The position numbers and the translations under genes are program-made. This document shows, piece by piece, positions 32,825-44,900 of a DNA stretch of 64,000 bases. Location of the stretch: assembly GCF_039555335.1 (NCBI RefSeq), contig NC_092642.1:10736752-10800751 (forward strand), in the 5' to 3' direction. The DNA comes from Amphiura filiformis (lineage: Eukaryota > Echinodermata > Ophiuroidea > Amphilepidida > Amphiuridae). The notes below the pieces were generated by a model. It ran no database searches, was not told where the DNA came from, and saw only the letters and a list, made by a program, of their open reading frames with translations. Each line of letters begins with the position of its first letter. Position 1 is the first letter of the stretch.

Positions 32825-33700
32825 CTAGTAGAATGTGCCGCGAGGGGCACATGTTCCTTCGAACGCTTTAGCATCTACTATGAGCGAAACCAACCATCGT
32901 GCTAGTGTCTGTTTCGAAGCTGCCTTGTTAGGTTTAGCATGGGTTATAAAAAGTTGGTCAGTCGATCCCCTAATATTACTGGTCCGATAAATATAGTGTT
33001 CGATAGTCCGCTCAGGGCACCATAGTCTATGACTTAGTGCCAATCCTCGGAAGCAAGATGGACCCGTGTTGAAACGTCTGCTCATTTTAGCTATGAAACC
33101 TACTTTAAAGGTCATAGAGACGCCATTGCGTGAAAAAACAAGAGTTTTGAACGATAAAGCTTGCAATTCCGACCTACGACGGCCGGTTGCTAGCGCTACC
33201 AAAAAGACCGTTTTGAGAGTGATCTCTCGTAACGTGGCAGATTTCATCGGTTCATATGGTGCTCCTTTGAGAAGCTCCAAAACTTTGCTTAGATTCCATG
33301 CAGGAACGATTCTACGTTTAGGGGGACGAGAATTGTACATGCCATTGAGGAGAAGACGGATGTAGTCATTCTTATATAGAGTTGATCCGTCCTCAAATCC
33401 CCTATGGATCGCTGCGATAGCCGATTTATAGTTGCTAACTGTGGCTACCTGTAAGCCAGAGTCGAACACTTCCGTGAGGAAGTCGGCTATCTGAGACTGA
33501 GTTGCTCTGGCAGGAGAGCAATTTGTCTTTTCGCACCACTTGTAGTATCGACCCAGACGTCCAGAATAGATTCCGAGTGTTGAGTCTGTTCTACCGTCGG
33601 CGATGAGGTTAGCAGCTTTTTGTGAAAAGCCGCTCTCCTCGCAGCGTTGCCTGATAACGGCCATGCAGTTAACCTCAGATGACCCAGCTGAATGGTCGGC
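32825..33700 (-). pseudogene. DIRS tyrosine recombinase region
   Basis: An N-terminal SAM-like segment (DSTLGIYSGRLGRYYKWCEK, then ATVSNYKSAIAAIHRGF) precedes the catalytic domain. The first active-site Arg lies in VALATGRRRSELQALSF, and the C-terminal catalytic region extends toward 32825. In the family it inserts a circular DNA intermediate without an integrase. It is part of a fossil. Confidence 0.8.
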
Positions 33701-35330
33701 ACCACTGTCTCCAGATCCTGCTGTCTCAGGAGGTCTGGTAACTGTGGAAGAAACCGAGGTGTACCTATGAGAAGGTTCACCATGGGCCGAAACCATAGAT
33801 GCCTTGGCCAAAAGGGTGCTATGAGTATTATGTTGCAATCTTCGCTGGCTATTTTCTGTATTACTCTCTGTAGCAGCGAAATTGGAGGAAATGCGTGAGC
33901 CGTCATTCCTCTCCAGTTCAAGTGTAGTGCGTCTACCGCCAGTGCTCTTGGATCTCGCATCCTGGAGCAATATACTGGTAGTTGGTGGTTGCTTGCTGAT
34001 GCAAACAGATCCACTGTCGGATAAAACATTACTCGGAAGATGGTTTGGACCACCTGAGGAGACAGTGCCCATTCTGTCGGGCCCGCACCTCGGCCTCGAG
34101 AGAGGTTGTCCGCTAGAATGTTTGTGACCCCGGCTATGTGGATAGCCTTGAGTGACATTCCTCGATGGTGACACTTCTTCAACAAGCGAAGAGTGTGCAT
34201 GCACAACAGGGGAGATTTTGTACCTCCTTGTTTGTTGATGTATGCTTCCACCGTCGAATTGTCCGACTGCACTATGAACTTGCAACCCATCAACTGATCT
34301 TCGAACGCCTGGATCGTTCTTTCTACCGCCCAGAGTTCTAACAAGTTGATGTGAGACTTGGCTTCCGTTGGGGACCACAGGCCCGAAGCCGTCTGATCCT
34401 GAATATGACCCCCAGCCCATCTTCGACGCCGTCCGTCGTGATGGTAAGCTGAGGAGGGGGCAGGAAATCTGACCCCTATGTTCAGGTTGGCCGTCGTGGA
34501 CCACCACTTGAGTTTGTCGCGGATCAGTTCCGACATTGGAACCATCCTGTAAACTGAGTGGCAACTGGGTCTGTAAAGCGCCAGTAGGTGCAGCTGAATT
34601 GGTCTCATATGCATACGACAATTCGGCACCAGGTCTACTAGACTGGCCATGAGTCCTAACACTCTTAGCCAAGCAGTGGCTGGAGCGTGACTTTCTGCAC
34701 TGAGAATCTTGACGCATTGTATTATGTTCATAATTCTCTCCGGAGAGGGCCTGGCCAGGCCCTCCGATAAGTGCAGACGGGCCCCCAGAATCTGGGGGAT
34801 CTGTGTCGGGACGAAGTTTGATTTCTTCACATTTATCACAAAACCCAAACTCGCCACGGTCTCTTGAACCATTTTTTTATATGGTGCAGAGCCTCTACCC
34901 TCGACCGACTGTATATCAGCCAGTCGTCGAGGTAAACGCACAGATTGACGCCCTTTCGTCTGAGATAAGCCGCCACTGTCTTTACTATACGAGTAAAGAC
35001 CCGTGGGGCTGTGGAAAGACCGAATGGAAGACATCGAAACATGTATGGCGGGTCTTTCACCCTGAACTTGAGCCATTTCTGGTCGCTCGGTGGATGGGTA
35101 CATGAAGGCACGCATCTTTCAAATCTATTGACGTTGCCCAACAATCTTTGATTGGACATGTCAGAACAGTTGCCAGATTGCCACTGTCCGGTCTGTGGTA
35201 CAGTAGTATACAAGTTGGGATTGGGCGCGAAGTTAGCGCGGTTGGCAACTCTCGACCTTGCGGGAAAGTTGAATGACCGCTGGGTTCCTGCTGACTAGTT
35301 GATTGATAAACACTAGTATAACCTCGAGGA
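33700..35330 (-). pseudogene. DIRS reverse transcriptase and RNase H region
   Basis: The RT shows MFRCLPFGLSTAPRVFTRIV, the catalytic LCVYLDDWLIYS, then LGFVINVKKSNFVPTQ and ILGARLHLSEGL. RNase H follows with INLLELWAVERTIQAF, then IVQSDNSTVEAYINKQGG and HIAGVTNILADNLSR. A downstream LFASASNHQLPVYCSR segment is typical of DIRS-group elements. Confidence 0.85.
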
Positions 35331-35359
35331 TTATCGACCGTATTGGGAGAATCCGAGGT

Positions 35360-36460
35360 CAGCGCTGCTTGATTGAACACTTGATGTAGTGTACTTGGGA
35401 GTTATTCATCATTGAATAATTCGACCCATCAAGCATGACCCTAGGTGATCGACTATCAAAAGGATGAACATCCTCTTGAGACCGCTCATGAGTAACTTGA
35501 GCAGTCGGATCAATACCTGATGATAATAACTTATCAGGGGGGTCTCCGCCCATGTCCACGCTACCCTGGATATCCCGGGTTGCATGTAACGGGGGTGCCA
35601 ATGATAGGCTCGAGGTAGCACCTTCCGCATCTACCGATCCTTTCATTACTGATCTAGTCTCGTTCACGGGGGACCCCGTTACTAGAAATTGGGTCTACCA
35701 CTGGCTCCGTTTCTTTCGAGAGGTTTCCCTACTCCGAACTAAGCCTAGTGGGTCCCTTGTCACTTTCGGGATCGCTCCCTTACTCGTGGCAACACTAGAT
35801 CCTGGCCCCCGTGTTCAACAGAACAGACTGTTTACTAGCGAGAGAACCAGTATCAGATCCTCCTATTTTCCGGGGTTATTCACCCCTGTACTAATGGGTA
35901 GATCTTTGGAACCAACCACTTTCCGGGGTGACCCTGTACTCATGAGTAAGTTCGATGAACCCTGCACTTTCCTGGGGTTTCCCCCCGTACTAATAACTGG
36001 GTTCATTGTATCGAGACCAGCTGTGTTCCCCGGCACTTGCGCACCTGTACTAACTGCTGGTCCCAACTCTGACATTTTCTGTGGCACTACAGTCGCACCC
36101 CTACTCGTGTCTGAGCCTTTAGACCCCAATTCAGGATTCCGGGGAACCTGAACCAGAGAAAAGGGCAGGAGCCCTAGCATCGGTAGCCCCTTGCCGCCTA
36201 ACTTAAGCGGTAGCGGGCCTCCTTTGCTATCACGCTCGCTTCTCAACTAACTTACCCGACTTACCACCTTTTGAAGGTCTCTGCTTGGATGGTCTAATTC
36301 CCAACTGCTGACCTCGCTCCAAAGCGTCAAACTGCTCCTCTGAAATCCCTATACATATGGTACATCTGGCGGAACGCGAACACTCACGATGAACATAACA
36401 AAGTAAATGAGGGTCCCAGCCAGGAACCGGTGATGGGCACTTAGCACATCGACGGGAAGA
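35360..36460 (-). pseudogene. DIRS gag region
   Basis: The N-terminus has a Cys-rich cluster, RRCAKCPSPVPGWDPHLLCY, then C-S-R-S-A-R-C-T-I-C, as in DIRS gag proteins. A long Pro/Gly/Ser-rich low-complexity stretch follows, with repeated GxxPRKVxGS and STG words (about 35860-36150). Similarity to known gag is weak outside the Cys cluster, so the assignment leans on position. Confidence 0.6.
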
Positions 36461-37184
36461 CATAATATGGTGTCCTCCACGGGAAATCAAACACTATATA
36501 TAAACAAGACCAGTTATATAATATATAGTGGATACAGGTCACTTCAAAGTACTAGCAAGATGGTATAATCTTTATTATGGTAATTAGATTTCGATTAAAT
36601 TTTATTCAATCTACACAGAGAAACGGCACAAAATAGAGATTATATAGAATATATCTCTATAAAATATGACTATAAAAACCCGTCACTCGACTTCGATATA
36701 GCTTCACTGATAGTAGCAATCCACCATCACACAACTTTCACCTACTGTACGTCTCTGGTATGTTGTCACTAGTCTAATTCTAACAACTGCCAAGAACAAC
36801 AGGGAAAACGCTATATGAGTATAACAAGTTACGGATATCATATATAGAATAAATTGTGTGATTAAACTATACAGCGGACGCTCTAGCAATGCCTTCCGAA
36901 AAGCTAGGCAATCACACGGTAACAAAGGGCGTATCCTTAGATTAGCGACCGCCATGTTTTGGGCGATCGCGGGAATCGAAAAAAATTCGACTAAAGGACA
37001 CATCCCGATAGTTTAATGAGTTTAAAAGTTCCCCATGATACTTAACACTCTCCGCTATAACTGCTATCCTTCCGATTGCAATACACGGCTGTTTTAGTAC
37101 ACAAAATCGTTTCACCAACAAGCACGACCGCCGGAGCTCATAAGCAACACGTCTTTCTTGGGCGGTGACAAAAATTTTGAACAG

Positions 37185-37355
37185 GGATCGTTGTACGCAT
37201 GCGCTCAACTCAAAGGGCGCCGATAGGTCGGTCTTAGGGACAGGTCAGAAAAATCTCTGTGTGAGAGGGTTTTTGTGTTTCGCATAATCGGTAGATTAAT
37301 GCAATTTGTATTTGTATCAACATTGAAGGTGGGTAGTTCTATGTATAAGTATTAG
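37185..37355. repeat. outer inverted repeat of the DIRS element
   Basis: The outer ~60 bp pair with 32275-32338. The full 170 bp also matches 32000-32165 in inverted orientation (GCGCTCAACTCAAAGGGCGC, then AGGTCAGAAAAATCTCTGTG). Confidence 0.85.
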
Positions 37356-38879
37356 TAATTTGTTGCAATTTTTAAATCCTATGCAGGAATCTTACATTGC
37401 ATACAGGCAACAAGCATGGAAATCTAACAAGACTTTGATTAAGGTACCCTCAAGCATATGAACACTGAACAAATTTTCTTGTAGAGCAAGACCTCATTTA
37501 GACAATCCCTGGAAGCCTTTGCAAACTTAACCAAGAATACCATTACGTCACCATAGATATGCAAATTGTCACAACGTGCACTTGACCAATCAGTGATGAT
37601 GTGCGCATAGTCAATGCCATAATAATTCTTGAATTCATTTGCAAAGGTGTCCGGTATATAGTGAGCAGGTGAATTGGAATCACTGAGAGACCTAAACTTG
37701 AAATACATAACTAAAATAAATGAGGATTTTAAAGGTAAAAAACTCAAGATATCACACTTATCAGTATATCATTCATAATGAGATTTTATTTTGCATACCA
37801 TAATTATGTACATTGTACATGTGTATGGAGAACAGTTTCACACTCTCATATATAAATACCTACACCCAGGGCCCAAATACATCTTGAATAACAGGAGCAA
37901 CTGTTGATATAATTTAGTTCCTGTAAGTGAAGCACTAACCAGATACACTTTTTCACAAACAAATGCCGTAACTTACATATACCAAACATGCCATGTTAAA
38001 TACAATGAAACTCATCTGGCTGAAAACAGTGTTGTCACTTACCGAAAACACTTGCAAGGTGGAACTAATAAGCTGGATTGCAGAAACAGTTATGCACAGA
38101 ACATGTTTGCTTCATTTGGCCTGTGTGAGCTGGCAAGTCAGAATTCTACTTCCAAAACAACCATGTTCTATGCATGATCAACTCGGCACTCACACCCACC
38201 TCTTTGCCAAATCACCAAAATGTGTTTTCAAGGTGATGTGCACCTTTTAATGCTCGTGATGTCCCAGAACAGGGTTTAGAATTAGGTTGCACGTTACTAA
38301 TCTTGCATGAATCATATGATTAAACCTTGAAAATTAACTAAGAACCTTTTTATGCACATTAATTCAAGGATTATTGCCAAAATTCTAATCCTGCTGACAA
38401 GTTTTATCTTTACCATAGTTACCAAAATATGCCGGAATCAAATTGCGTTTTCAACTTCCACATATACTAGTATCTTCATTGAACAAACAAAAAGATTGAT
38501 GAAGCCCCATAAACCTAACATAACGTGGTCGCTGAACTTTATTGATGTATTGCTTTGTCGACAACATGTCGATATCGGATCTTGAGATTTGATGATTGTC
38601 GACAATGGAAATTCTACTCGACAACAGCTCTACCTCTTAGTGAAACACAATGGAACATTCACAAAATAGGATCCATTACCTTCAGTCCCTCAATAACAAC
38701 TTTCCGATTAATATTTTTTACAAAAGAGATTTCACAGCAATTACTTCAAAATACTATTCTTTGGCATTTGAAAGTAAGGAAACAATGAGAAAATGTAAAC
38801 AGATAGGAAAATTCTTTGCAGTAAAACCCATGTTGTAGTTCAAGATTGAAGGCAAGCCAGACTTCTATGTGGATATTGG
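37356..38879. other. non-coding, nothing recognised
   Basis: No frame carries a family signature, and no inverted-repeat element is evident by eye. Confidence 0.5.
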
Positions 38880-39055
38880 CAGGGTTCGAATTTGGCTGTA
38901 TCGCATAGCAGTTTACTCCTTATTTTGAAGCAACTGCTACCCAATTTTTCATTTGTATAGCAATTTTTATAGTGCTTTAGTATATAGAAGTATCCTGATT
39001 ATGATGAATTAGCCAAAACCTGCTACGCAAATTTTTTTAACGAATTCGAACCCTG
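38880..39055. mobile_element. hAT-type MITE with exact 8 bp duplication
   Basis: The inverted ends are CAGGGTTCGAATT and AATTCGAACCCTG, with a looser inner match (GCATAGCAG and CTACGC). GATATTGG flanks both sides (38872-38879 and 39056-39063). At 176 bp it is non-autonomous. Confidence 0.9.
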
Positions 39056-39063
39056 GATATTGG

Positions 39064-39955
39064 TCAATGGTAATGCAATCAAGCAAACTGTATTTATTGC
39101 GATTGAACACTTGATTTGGCCACTCGAAATTAAAGCAAGCAAAAGACTTGTTTGCTTTATTACAACAGATTTAAGGAAAATTAAAATTGTGACATAATAT
39201 TTTACTTAACAACATAACTTAAAATACAGGATAAATGTATATTTCTTAATAATATTTTTACAAAACTATACAAAAGGAAACAAGAAATCAAGATTGAAAG
39301 CTGTATTTTTGAAATTCACGTTTTAAATCTATATTGTATGCAGTAAGTATAAAGCAGAACTTGATTGAAACTACCCAAAAGATTTCTTTCCACTGCAAAT
39401 TGGAACTCTATACTTTCACCTCAAGTTCAGTAGTGATGGCGTTACAGTTGTGCATATTTCGCTGGTCGCTGTAACCAATCGTTACCAACACATACACGGG
39501 TGGTTTGCGGTGCAACCGCATAAAAGCGCAGATGTCACTACCAAACTTGAGTTGAAGTATAGTTGTGTGATCCCAAAGATATCTAGAGTCAATGCAAGTT
39601 ATTACATAATCAGAACAGCAGCATTAATATATTGGCATTAAAGGTACTCTATATTTCAATTCAGTCACAGAATAGTCATACAAGTAAGCTTGTCAGGAAT
39701 TAAGAACTGGATCTGCTCATGAAGGGTTGCAATTAGTTTATATATTGGAAAAGGTTGGTTGCCATCAATACCATTTTCTGATAAATTACTCACTGAAGAT
39801 GATGATGATTAAGATAATGACATCGATGAGCTGGATGTTACATGACACCTATCAATCAAGAGGGTATGATGGTGCAGCATTAAAGGGCTTCAATTGCTTG
39901 AACCTTGCCGGTGCCATCATGTCATGCAATTATCATTTCTCTTAACCATTGATAC
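39064..39955. other. non-coding, nothing recognised
   Basis: AT-rich sequence without a convincing gene or repeat. Confidence 0.5.
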
Positions 39956-40685
39956 CAGTATTCGCTGTCGAAGTGACGTAATTAATCGCATTAACTACCA
40001 TAGCAATGGATGAATACAATTAGAGAATAACGATAGGAATTTTATTTTGCCTATCCTCTACCGTGTGATAGGCGACAGGCAGGTCCAATATTTTGAGTAG
40101 TGGATGCCGGCAGCCGTATCCACTACGATAAAAATATTGGACCTGCCTGTCGCCTATCATAGGTAGAGGATAGGCAAAATAAAAATTCCTATCGCTTATT
40201 CTCATTCTTAGTCAGTTAAATATTATTTTAATAACTGTAAACAAATTTTTTAAAAAAAAAAACTCATTATAAAATGAACGAAACTTGTTTACAACTTCAC
40301 GTATTCTGTTGCGCAGTATTGTTAGCGCTGCTCGCGATTCCGCACTAGTCTCACGCATCCAGCGCGATACATACGCCGCACCTCTACACGCGTGTTACGA
40401 ATTATCAAGACGCATGATGACGTGGGGTCGCTTCACGCCCTGATAGACAGCACCAAATCATACGATTGTCCAATCAGAAATGTGTCTACGAACTAGACCA
40501 CTCCCACTGACTAAGAATTTGTAATTGATCGCCCTGCACGACATCGTTCATGTGGTATCTGTTTGGTGACATACACAGGTAATTAGTGCAATCTGCTTGT
40601 AATGCAGGGCGATCTTTCAAAAAAAATTATTCATCTATTGCTATGGTAGTTAATCCGATTATTACGTCACTTCGACAGCCAATAC
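39956..40685. mobile_element. TIR element carrying an internal palindrome
   Basis: The ends pair as GCTGTCGAAGTGACGTAAT with ATTACGTCACTTCGACAGC, then as TAACTACCATAGCAAT with its complement. The centre contains a GC-rich stretch (40320-40395) and the palindrome at 40023-40203. No transposase is seen. Confidence 0.75.
40023..40203. repeat. near-perfect 180 bp palindrome
   Basis: CGATAGGAATTTTATTTTGC, then CCTATCCTCTACC and TAGGCGACAGGCAGGTCCAA, pair almost without mismatch with the right half. The loop, around GGATGCCGGCAGCCGTATCC, is itself self-complementary. It is probably a nested miniature element. Confidence 0.9.
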
Positions 40686-40862
40686 ACCAGGGAGGGCAGA
40701 CTGATGGATAGCGAGGGCAAAGTGGTGAAAATCCACCACAGCATATGACACCGAGGAGTGGTCAAATGCCCACCTGTCAGCATTTCTCTCCTGGTCATGA
40801 CTATTTACCATTAACCTTACATGACAGCTACACTTACAACATGCAATCAATGCAATTACTAT

Positions 40863-41211
40863 TATAATTAAAGACAGAGATAAAAAGAATTTATCGCGTC
40901 TGATGTCACTGTCAATTACGATCCTTGATTGGTTTACACAGGTTAATCGCGTAAAGGAAGACCGATCTATCTGGTGCTGATCGGAGAAAAGGAATTGCAG
41001 CAAATGGCGAAAAATACGTACTTTTACAAGGCAAAAAGCAGCATTGTTGACATGGTGCCTTCGCCAAAGAAAGTTTCCTACTATAAAGACCTAACTTTTG
41101 AGATGGTTTGCATGTTTGAAGGTGCAAAATTAACAAAATTGTAAACAAAACGTGATCAAATTTGATTGACAGATGACGTCAGACGCGATAAATTCTCTGT
41201 CTTTAATTATA
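40863..41211. mobile_element. MITE with ~50 bp inverted ends
   Basis: TATAATTAAAGACAGAGA and then TTTATCGCGTCTGATGTCAC pair with GACGTCAGACGCGATAAATT and TCTGTCTTTAATTATA. It is 349 bp and non-coding. Confidence 0.8.
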
Positions 41212-41819
41212 GCTTGATCCTTACCAGAAAATATCAACAGGGTAAATCACAATTAACATCCGAGTCGCCTGCGTCTAGTTTGTCATCTAGACATATTGGA
41301 AACATGACTGATAAATCACATGACCATCTCTTTTCATTTTCTTCAAAAAACAGATTATGTGACATCAGCTTTTCATACAATATGCACTGTCTACAGTAGT
41401 ATATCACAACTGTGATTTGACAAAGCTATTGTGATGCCCCACTGGACGCCATGATTCAACACAGCGTGATTAAGCTGCAGTGTTCCTGTATCTTAGATGC
41501 AGTGTTAAAAAATAAAATTTCAACTGTGTGTCAGATTAAATCTAAATATTAAGAACAGTGCTCATGTAGACCTAACATTGTCTTGCAACCTCCTCAAGTC
41601 ACTATTTGCTATTAGATTTGGTGTAAAACAATTGTTTTTCTCAATTAAAAAAAAACCAGTTTTTTGCCAATTATTTTAGAAACATGACTTAATTTTGTGA
41701 GCCACATTTTGAGAGTGAACTGGTGGTAATAGCACTGCATCCAGGACATAAAACACATAATAATATATTGTCTATCATATACAGTCCAAATAAAAAGCAT
41801 AGTCCAGGACTAGCTATCG
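41212..41819. other. 3' flank of TIM17
   Basis: This includes the presumed 3' untranslated region on the minus strand. No canonical AATAAA on the minus strand was found close to the stop, so the transcript end is not placed. Confidence 0.5.
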
Positions 41820-41902
41820 TCACTGATACTGCATCCCGCCGCCTCCAAACTGTTGTGAATCTTTTGGCCCTAGCTGTGATGGATCTTCCATTGTGGGATT
41901 AA
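41820..41902 (-). CDS. timm17: TIM17 exon 6
   Basis: It encodes (I)[18 protein letters not shown] and GGGGMQYQ, then TGA. The Gly/Gln-rich tail is divergent, as is usual at the C-terminus of this family, but M-E-D-P-S-Q-L is conserved. Confidence 0.92.
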
Positions 41903-44900
41903 CTGCAATGAACAGAAAAACAAATTAAGGTTAAATTCAAACCCAGACCCATACCACCCCTCCACTATTATAATAGACATGCCTTCCTCGAGTCAGTTAA
42001 GTAAAATCAAATTTTGTGATTTTTTTGCAGTATTCTGTTATGCTGTTATTCTTTTAACAGTCCTCAAAGTAAACTTTATCTAATGATATGTACTTTTAAA
42101 AGTGTGTAGCTGGGAGGAAAAGCCATCCATCATTTGAAAATTGACCTTTCGCATTGAAGATAAACATCTCCCCCCCCCCCCAAAAAAAAAAGACATTACA
42201 TTTGTAGGTCTTTTTGGGAAACAAATGTATATCTTCAATGTGAAAGGGCAAAGGCCACATTTTAAACCCATGTTAAGAGGTTAAGAGTGCTATAGTTGAT
42301 CTGCCTAGTCCATAGTGTGCGTTCTAAAGAAAGTAGACAAAGTATATGACTTAATAAATAATATGTGATGCTTCTGGGAAGATGTCTCAAAACAATTCTC
42401 TAAGTAAAATACTAGTATATAGATATTAATCCGCGATGTTTAAAGGCCTGCCAATTACAAGCTGATCAAACTATAGGGCTATAAGAGTTCCCCATTTCTC
42501 CAATAAAGTTTGACCTTTTCCGTAAATCCCATAAGCGGGTAGACCACTGATGTTGTCACACTGATGCGAACATTGTTACTGTGCACATCACAGCCTAACT
42601 GGGCAGTTACAATAAGTGCTAAATATTGGGTCGAGGAATAACCAATAATGGCAAACATCGGCGTGACATCAAATGACAATATCTCATGTCTACCCGCAAA
42701 GGCTTATGGGATTTAATAAAAAGGTTAATTGTGATATATGATCATTGAAAGTGTTCCTTACTTGGCCTAAATTGTTCAGCTGACATTCTTGTCATGAGGA
42801 TACCGATGCCTTCAATCATTGCTAACAGCACACCGCCTATCATGGCTGACCCTGCCATAGCCATTGCTCCACCTGCAAAACAAAAATAGAGGTCCACATT
42901 ACAATATAATCTGTTGCAAAATCTGAAGATCAGTTCAGGTTTATTTTAATCACAACATACAGTGGTGTGTAGAGAGATGCAGATGTCACAGAAATGTTGA
43001 GCATGTGGACTTGTGGCACCGATTTAATGGTCCTAAAACAACATGTGGTCTTAATTATTTATATTTAAATTGTGGGATAGGCTTTTACGATGGGAATTCA
43101 AAACAATTAGTGGGTTTTTTAGCGGGTTCGCCGTCGGACAAGTTTAGAACTGTCAAGCTTTCGTCAGGAGTAGCTCTGACTTCTTCAGGACAAAGTACAG
43201 TAAGAATGAGACATGTAGACCACCCCTTGTCTACTGATGACTCTGAAAAGAGCCGTTCACTGAAGACTGCCCCTTGTCAACAGAGAACAAGCAGATTTCG
43301 CCTATCTGCTAATATAAAGATTTTGGTAGCTCTGAAAAGAGCCGTTCACTGAAGACCGTCCCTTGTCTAAATTATTTATACCCAGGGATACATGCTTTAA
43401 GATTACAGTATAAAAGTAATGTCAAATACAACCAGCGCAGCTTAAGCAAAGATATATTAGGCTGCAAATGGCAATTGCAGCATTGATGTAATGCTGGTAA
43501 TGTAGATGTATATAAATATGTGTTTTATATGTTTTGACAACAAAGGGTTGTTTTTGGACACTGCTGGTTTATTTAGCGAATCATTTTAAAGCCCGAGCAA
43601 GATGCGATAAAGATTGACAAAGAATTCACCAAAAAAGTTTAACCGAAGAAAATACTTGAACTGCCCAACTTGCTTGATGTTAGGTCACTTAAATGATATT
43701 TCTTTACTTCATATCATGCATTTTCCTTCTTTACAATATCCACATATCTTTCAATGTCACAGGAATTTTATGTATTGAACAAAAACCTTGGCAAATGTTT
43801 GTGTATCACATCAAGATTCAAGATACATAAATTAGCTAATCATATCTGTCTTACTTCTTGCTGCTAATACTGCTCCTGTGAGTGCCCCTGATGTAATAGA
43901 ATTCCATGGGTCTTCTTTCTGTCGTATGTGTACTAGAGCACAATCAAATGTGGAAAATAGACCTCCCCATACTGCAAAATTACCTGCAAACATTCAAATA
44001 ATACCACAACTTATTTCACATGGTAAATGGTGATTATACAAAACTGTGTATTTTAGGTTCAAAATGCACAAATGCTGTTTGTAAAGAACATAGTTAATAT
44101 TAACCCTAACACCCAACCCTGCTTTTTGCTATCGGAAGTTAAAGAAGAAACAAAAAAGGAGAGAAGATGAAGAAAGAAGTCACTTGGCACTCCCGGGATT
44201 CGAACCTTAAACCCTCCGTATGCCAAGCACACGATCACGGACCGGTAGCTACCCGGGTAACGCTGCCCCAGGCAGCAATTTTGTGAGCATTTAACACTTA
44301 GGGTGATTGCGTCATCGCAGACCCTGGGATTCACGCATGCGTAGTGGTTTTCATTGTGGTATTTTGTGGCATCTATGGATGTTAGGGTTAATAGTGTCTC
44401 TTGACTCGCTTCTATGCCCAACTACAATTCACAAACAATTGTCTGATATACACTGTATCCTGGGCCCAAGCTTATTTCTTGATCAACCTGCCCATAGAAC
44501 AAGTGGCTGTGGTTTGTGCCCATTAAACTCTCAACATATTATTGAATACTTTTGGAACAGTGCATACATACTGCAAGCTCAAAGTTCTGATTATATATAG
44601 TTTTAACAAATGTCTTTAGATAAGATTTACTAAAAGATTGAAATTCACAACTAAACATCCAGCTTGTCAGCCAGCTATGTTTACAAGGCAATTGCCAATG
44701 GGCTAGTCCAGTTGAAACCCATACACCCGATATGGAAGAGATTACCTCAATCTTCCACACAGGGAGTGTGAATTTCAAATGGGGTTACTTGAATGGCTGA
44801 CTCCATATAAAATTAACACCCTCTGCGTGGGAGATTAATGTCAATTGTCATGTCATCTATCCTTTTGGGATATCTCATATTCAAACTATGATTTTAGGAC

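Larger units (their letters stand above)
32275..37355 (-). mobile_element. DIRS-type tyrosine-recombinase retroelement
   Basis: The inverted terminal repeats are TACTTATACATAGAACTACC at the left end and its complement at 37298-37355. On the minus strand the order is a leader, gag, reverse transcriptase/RNase H, and an overlapping tyrosine recombinase. The gene set and the overlap of RT/RNase H with the recombinase frame are standard for DIRS. It looks nearly whole, with perhaps two to four breaks. The ends are close to identical, so it is probably younger than the Gypsy-type fossil. Confidence 0.85.

Noticed and set aside
33900-34717. N-terminal half of the long minus-strand frame in the DIRS element as a separate protein
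   Set aside because: It runs opposite the RT/RNase H frame on the same strand and shows only Ser/Arg/Gly low complexity. Only the part toward 32825 has recombinase motifs.
43229-43275. Hammerhead ribozyme, as found in some Penelope-like terminal repeats
   Set aside because: CTGATGA is present, but after the CTCT-GAAA-AGAG hairpin the required GAAA core and closing stem do not follow.
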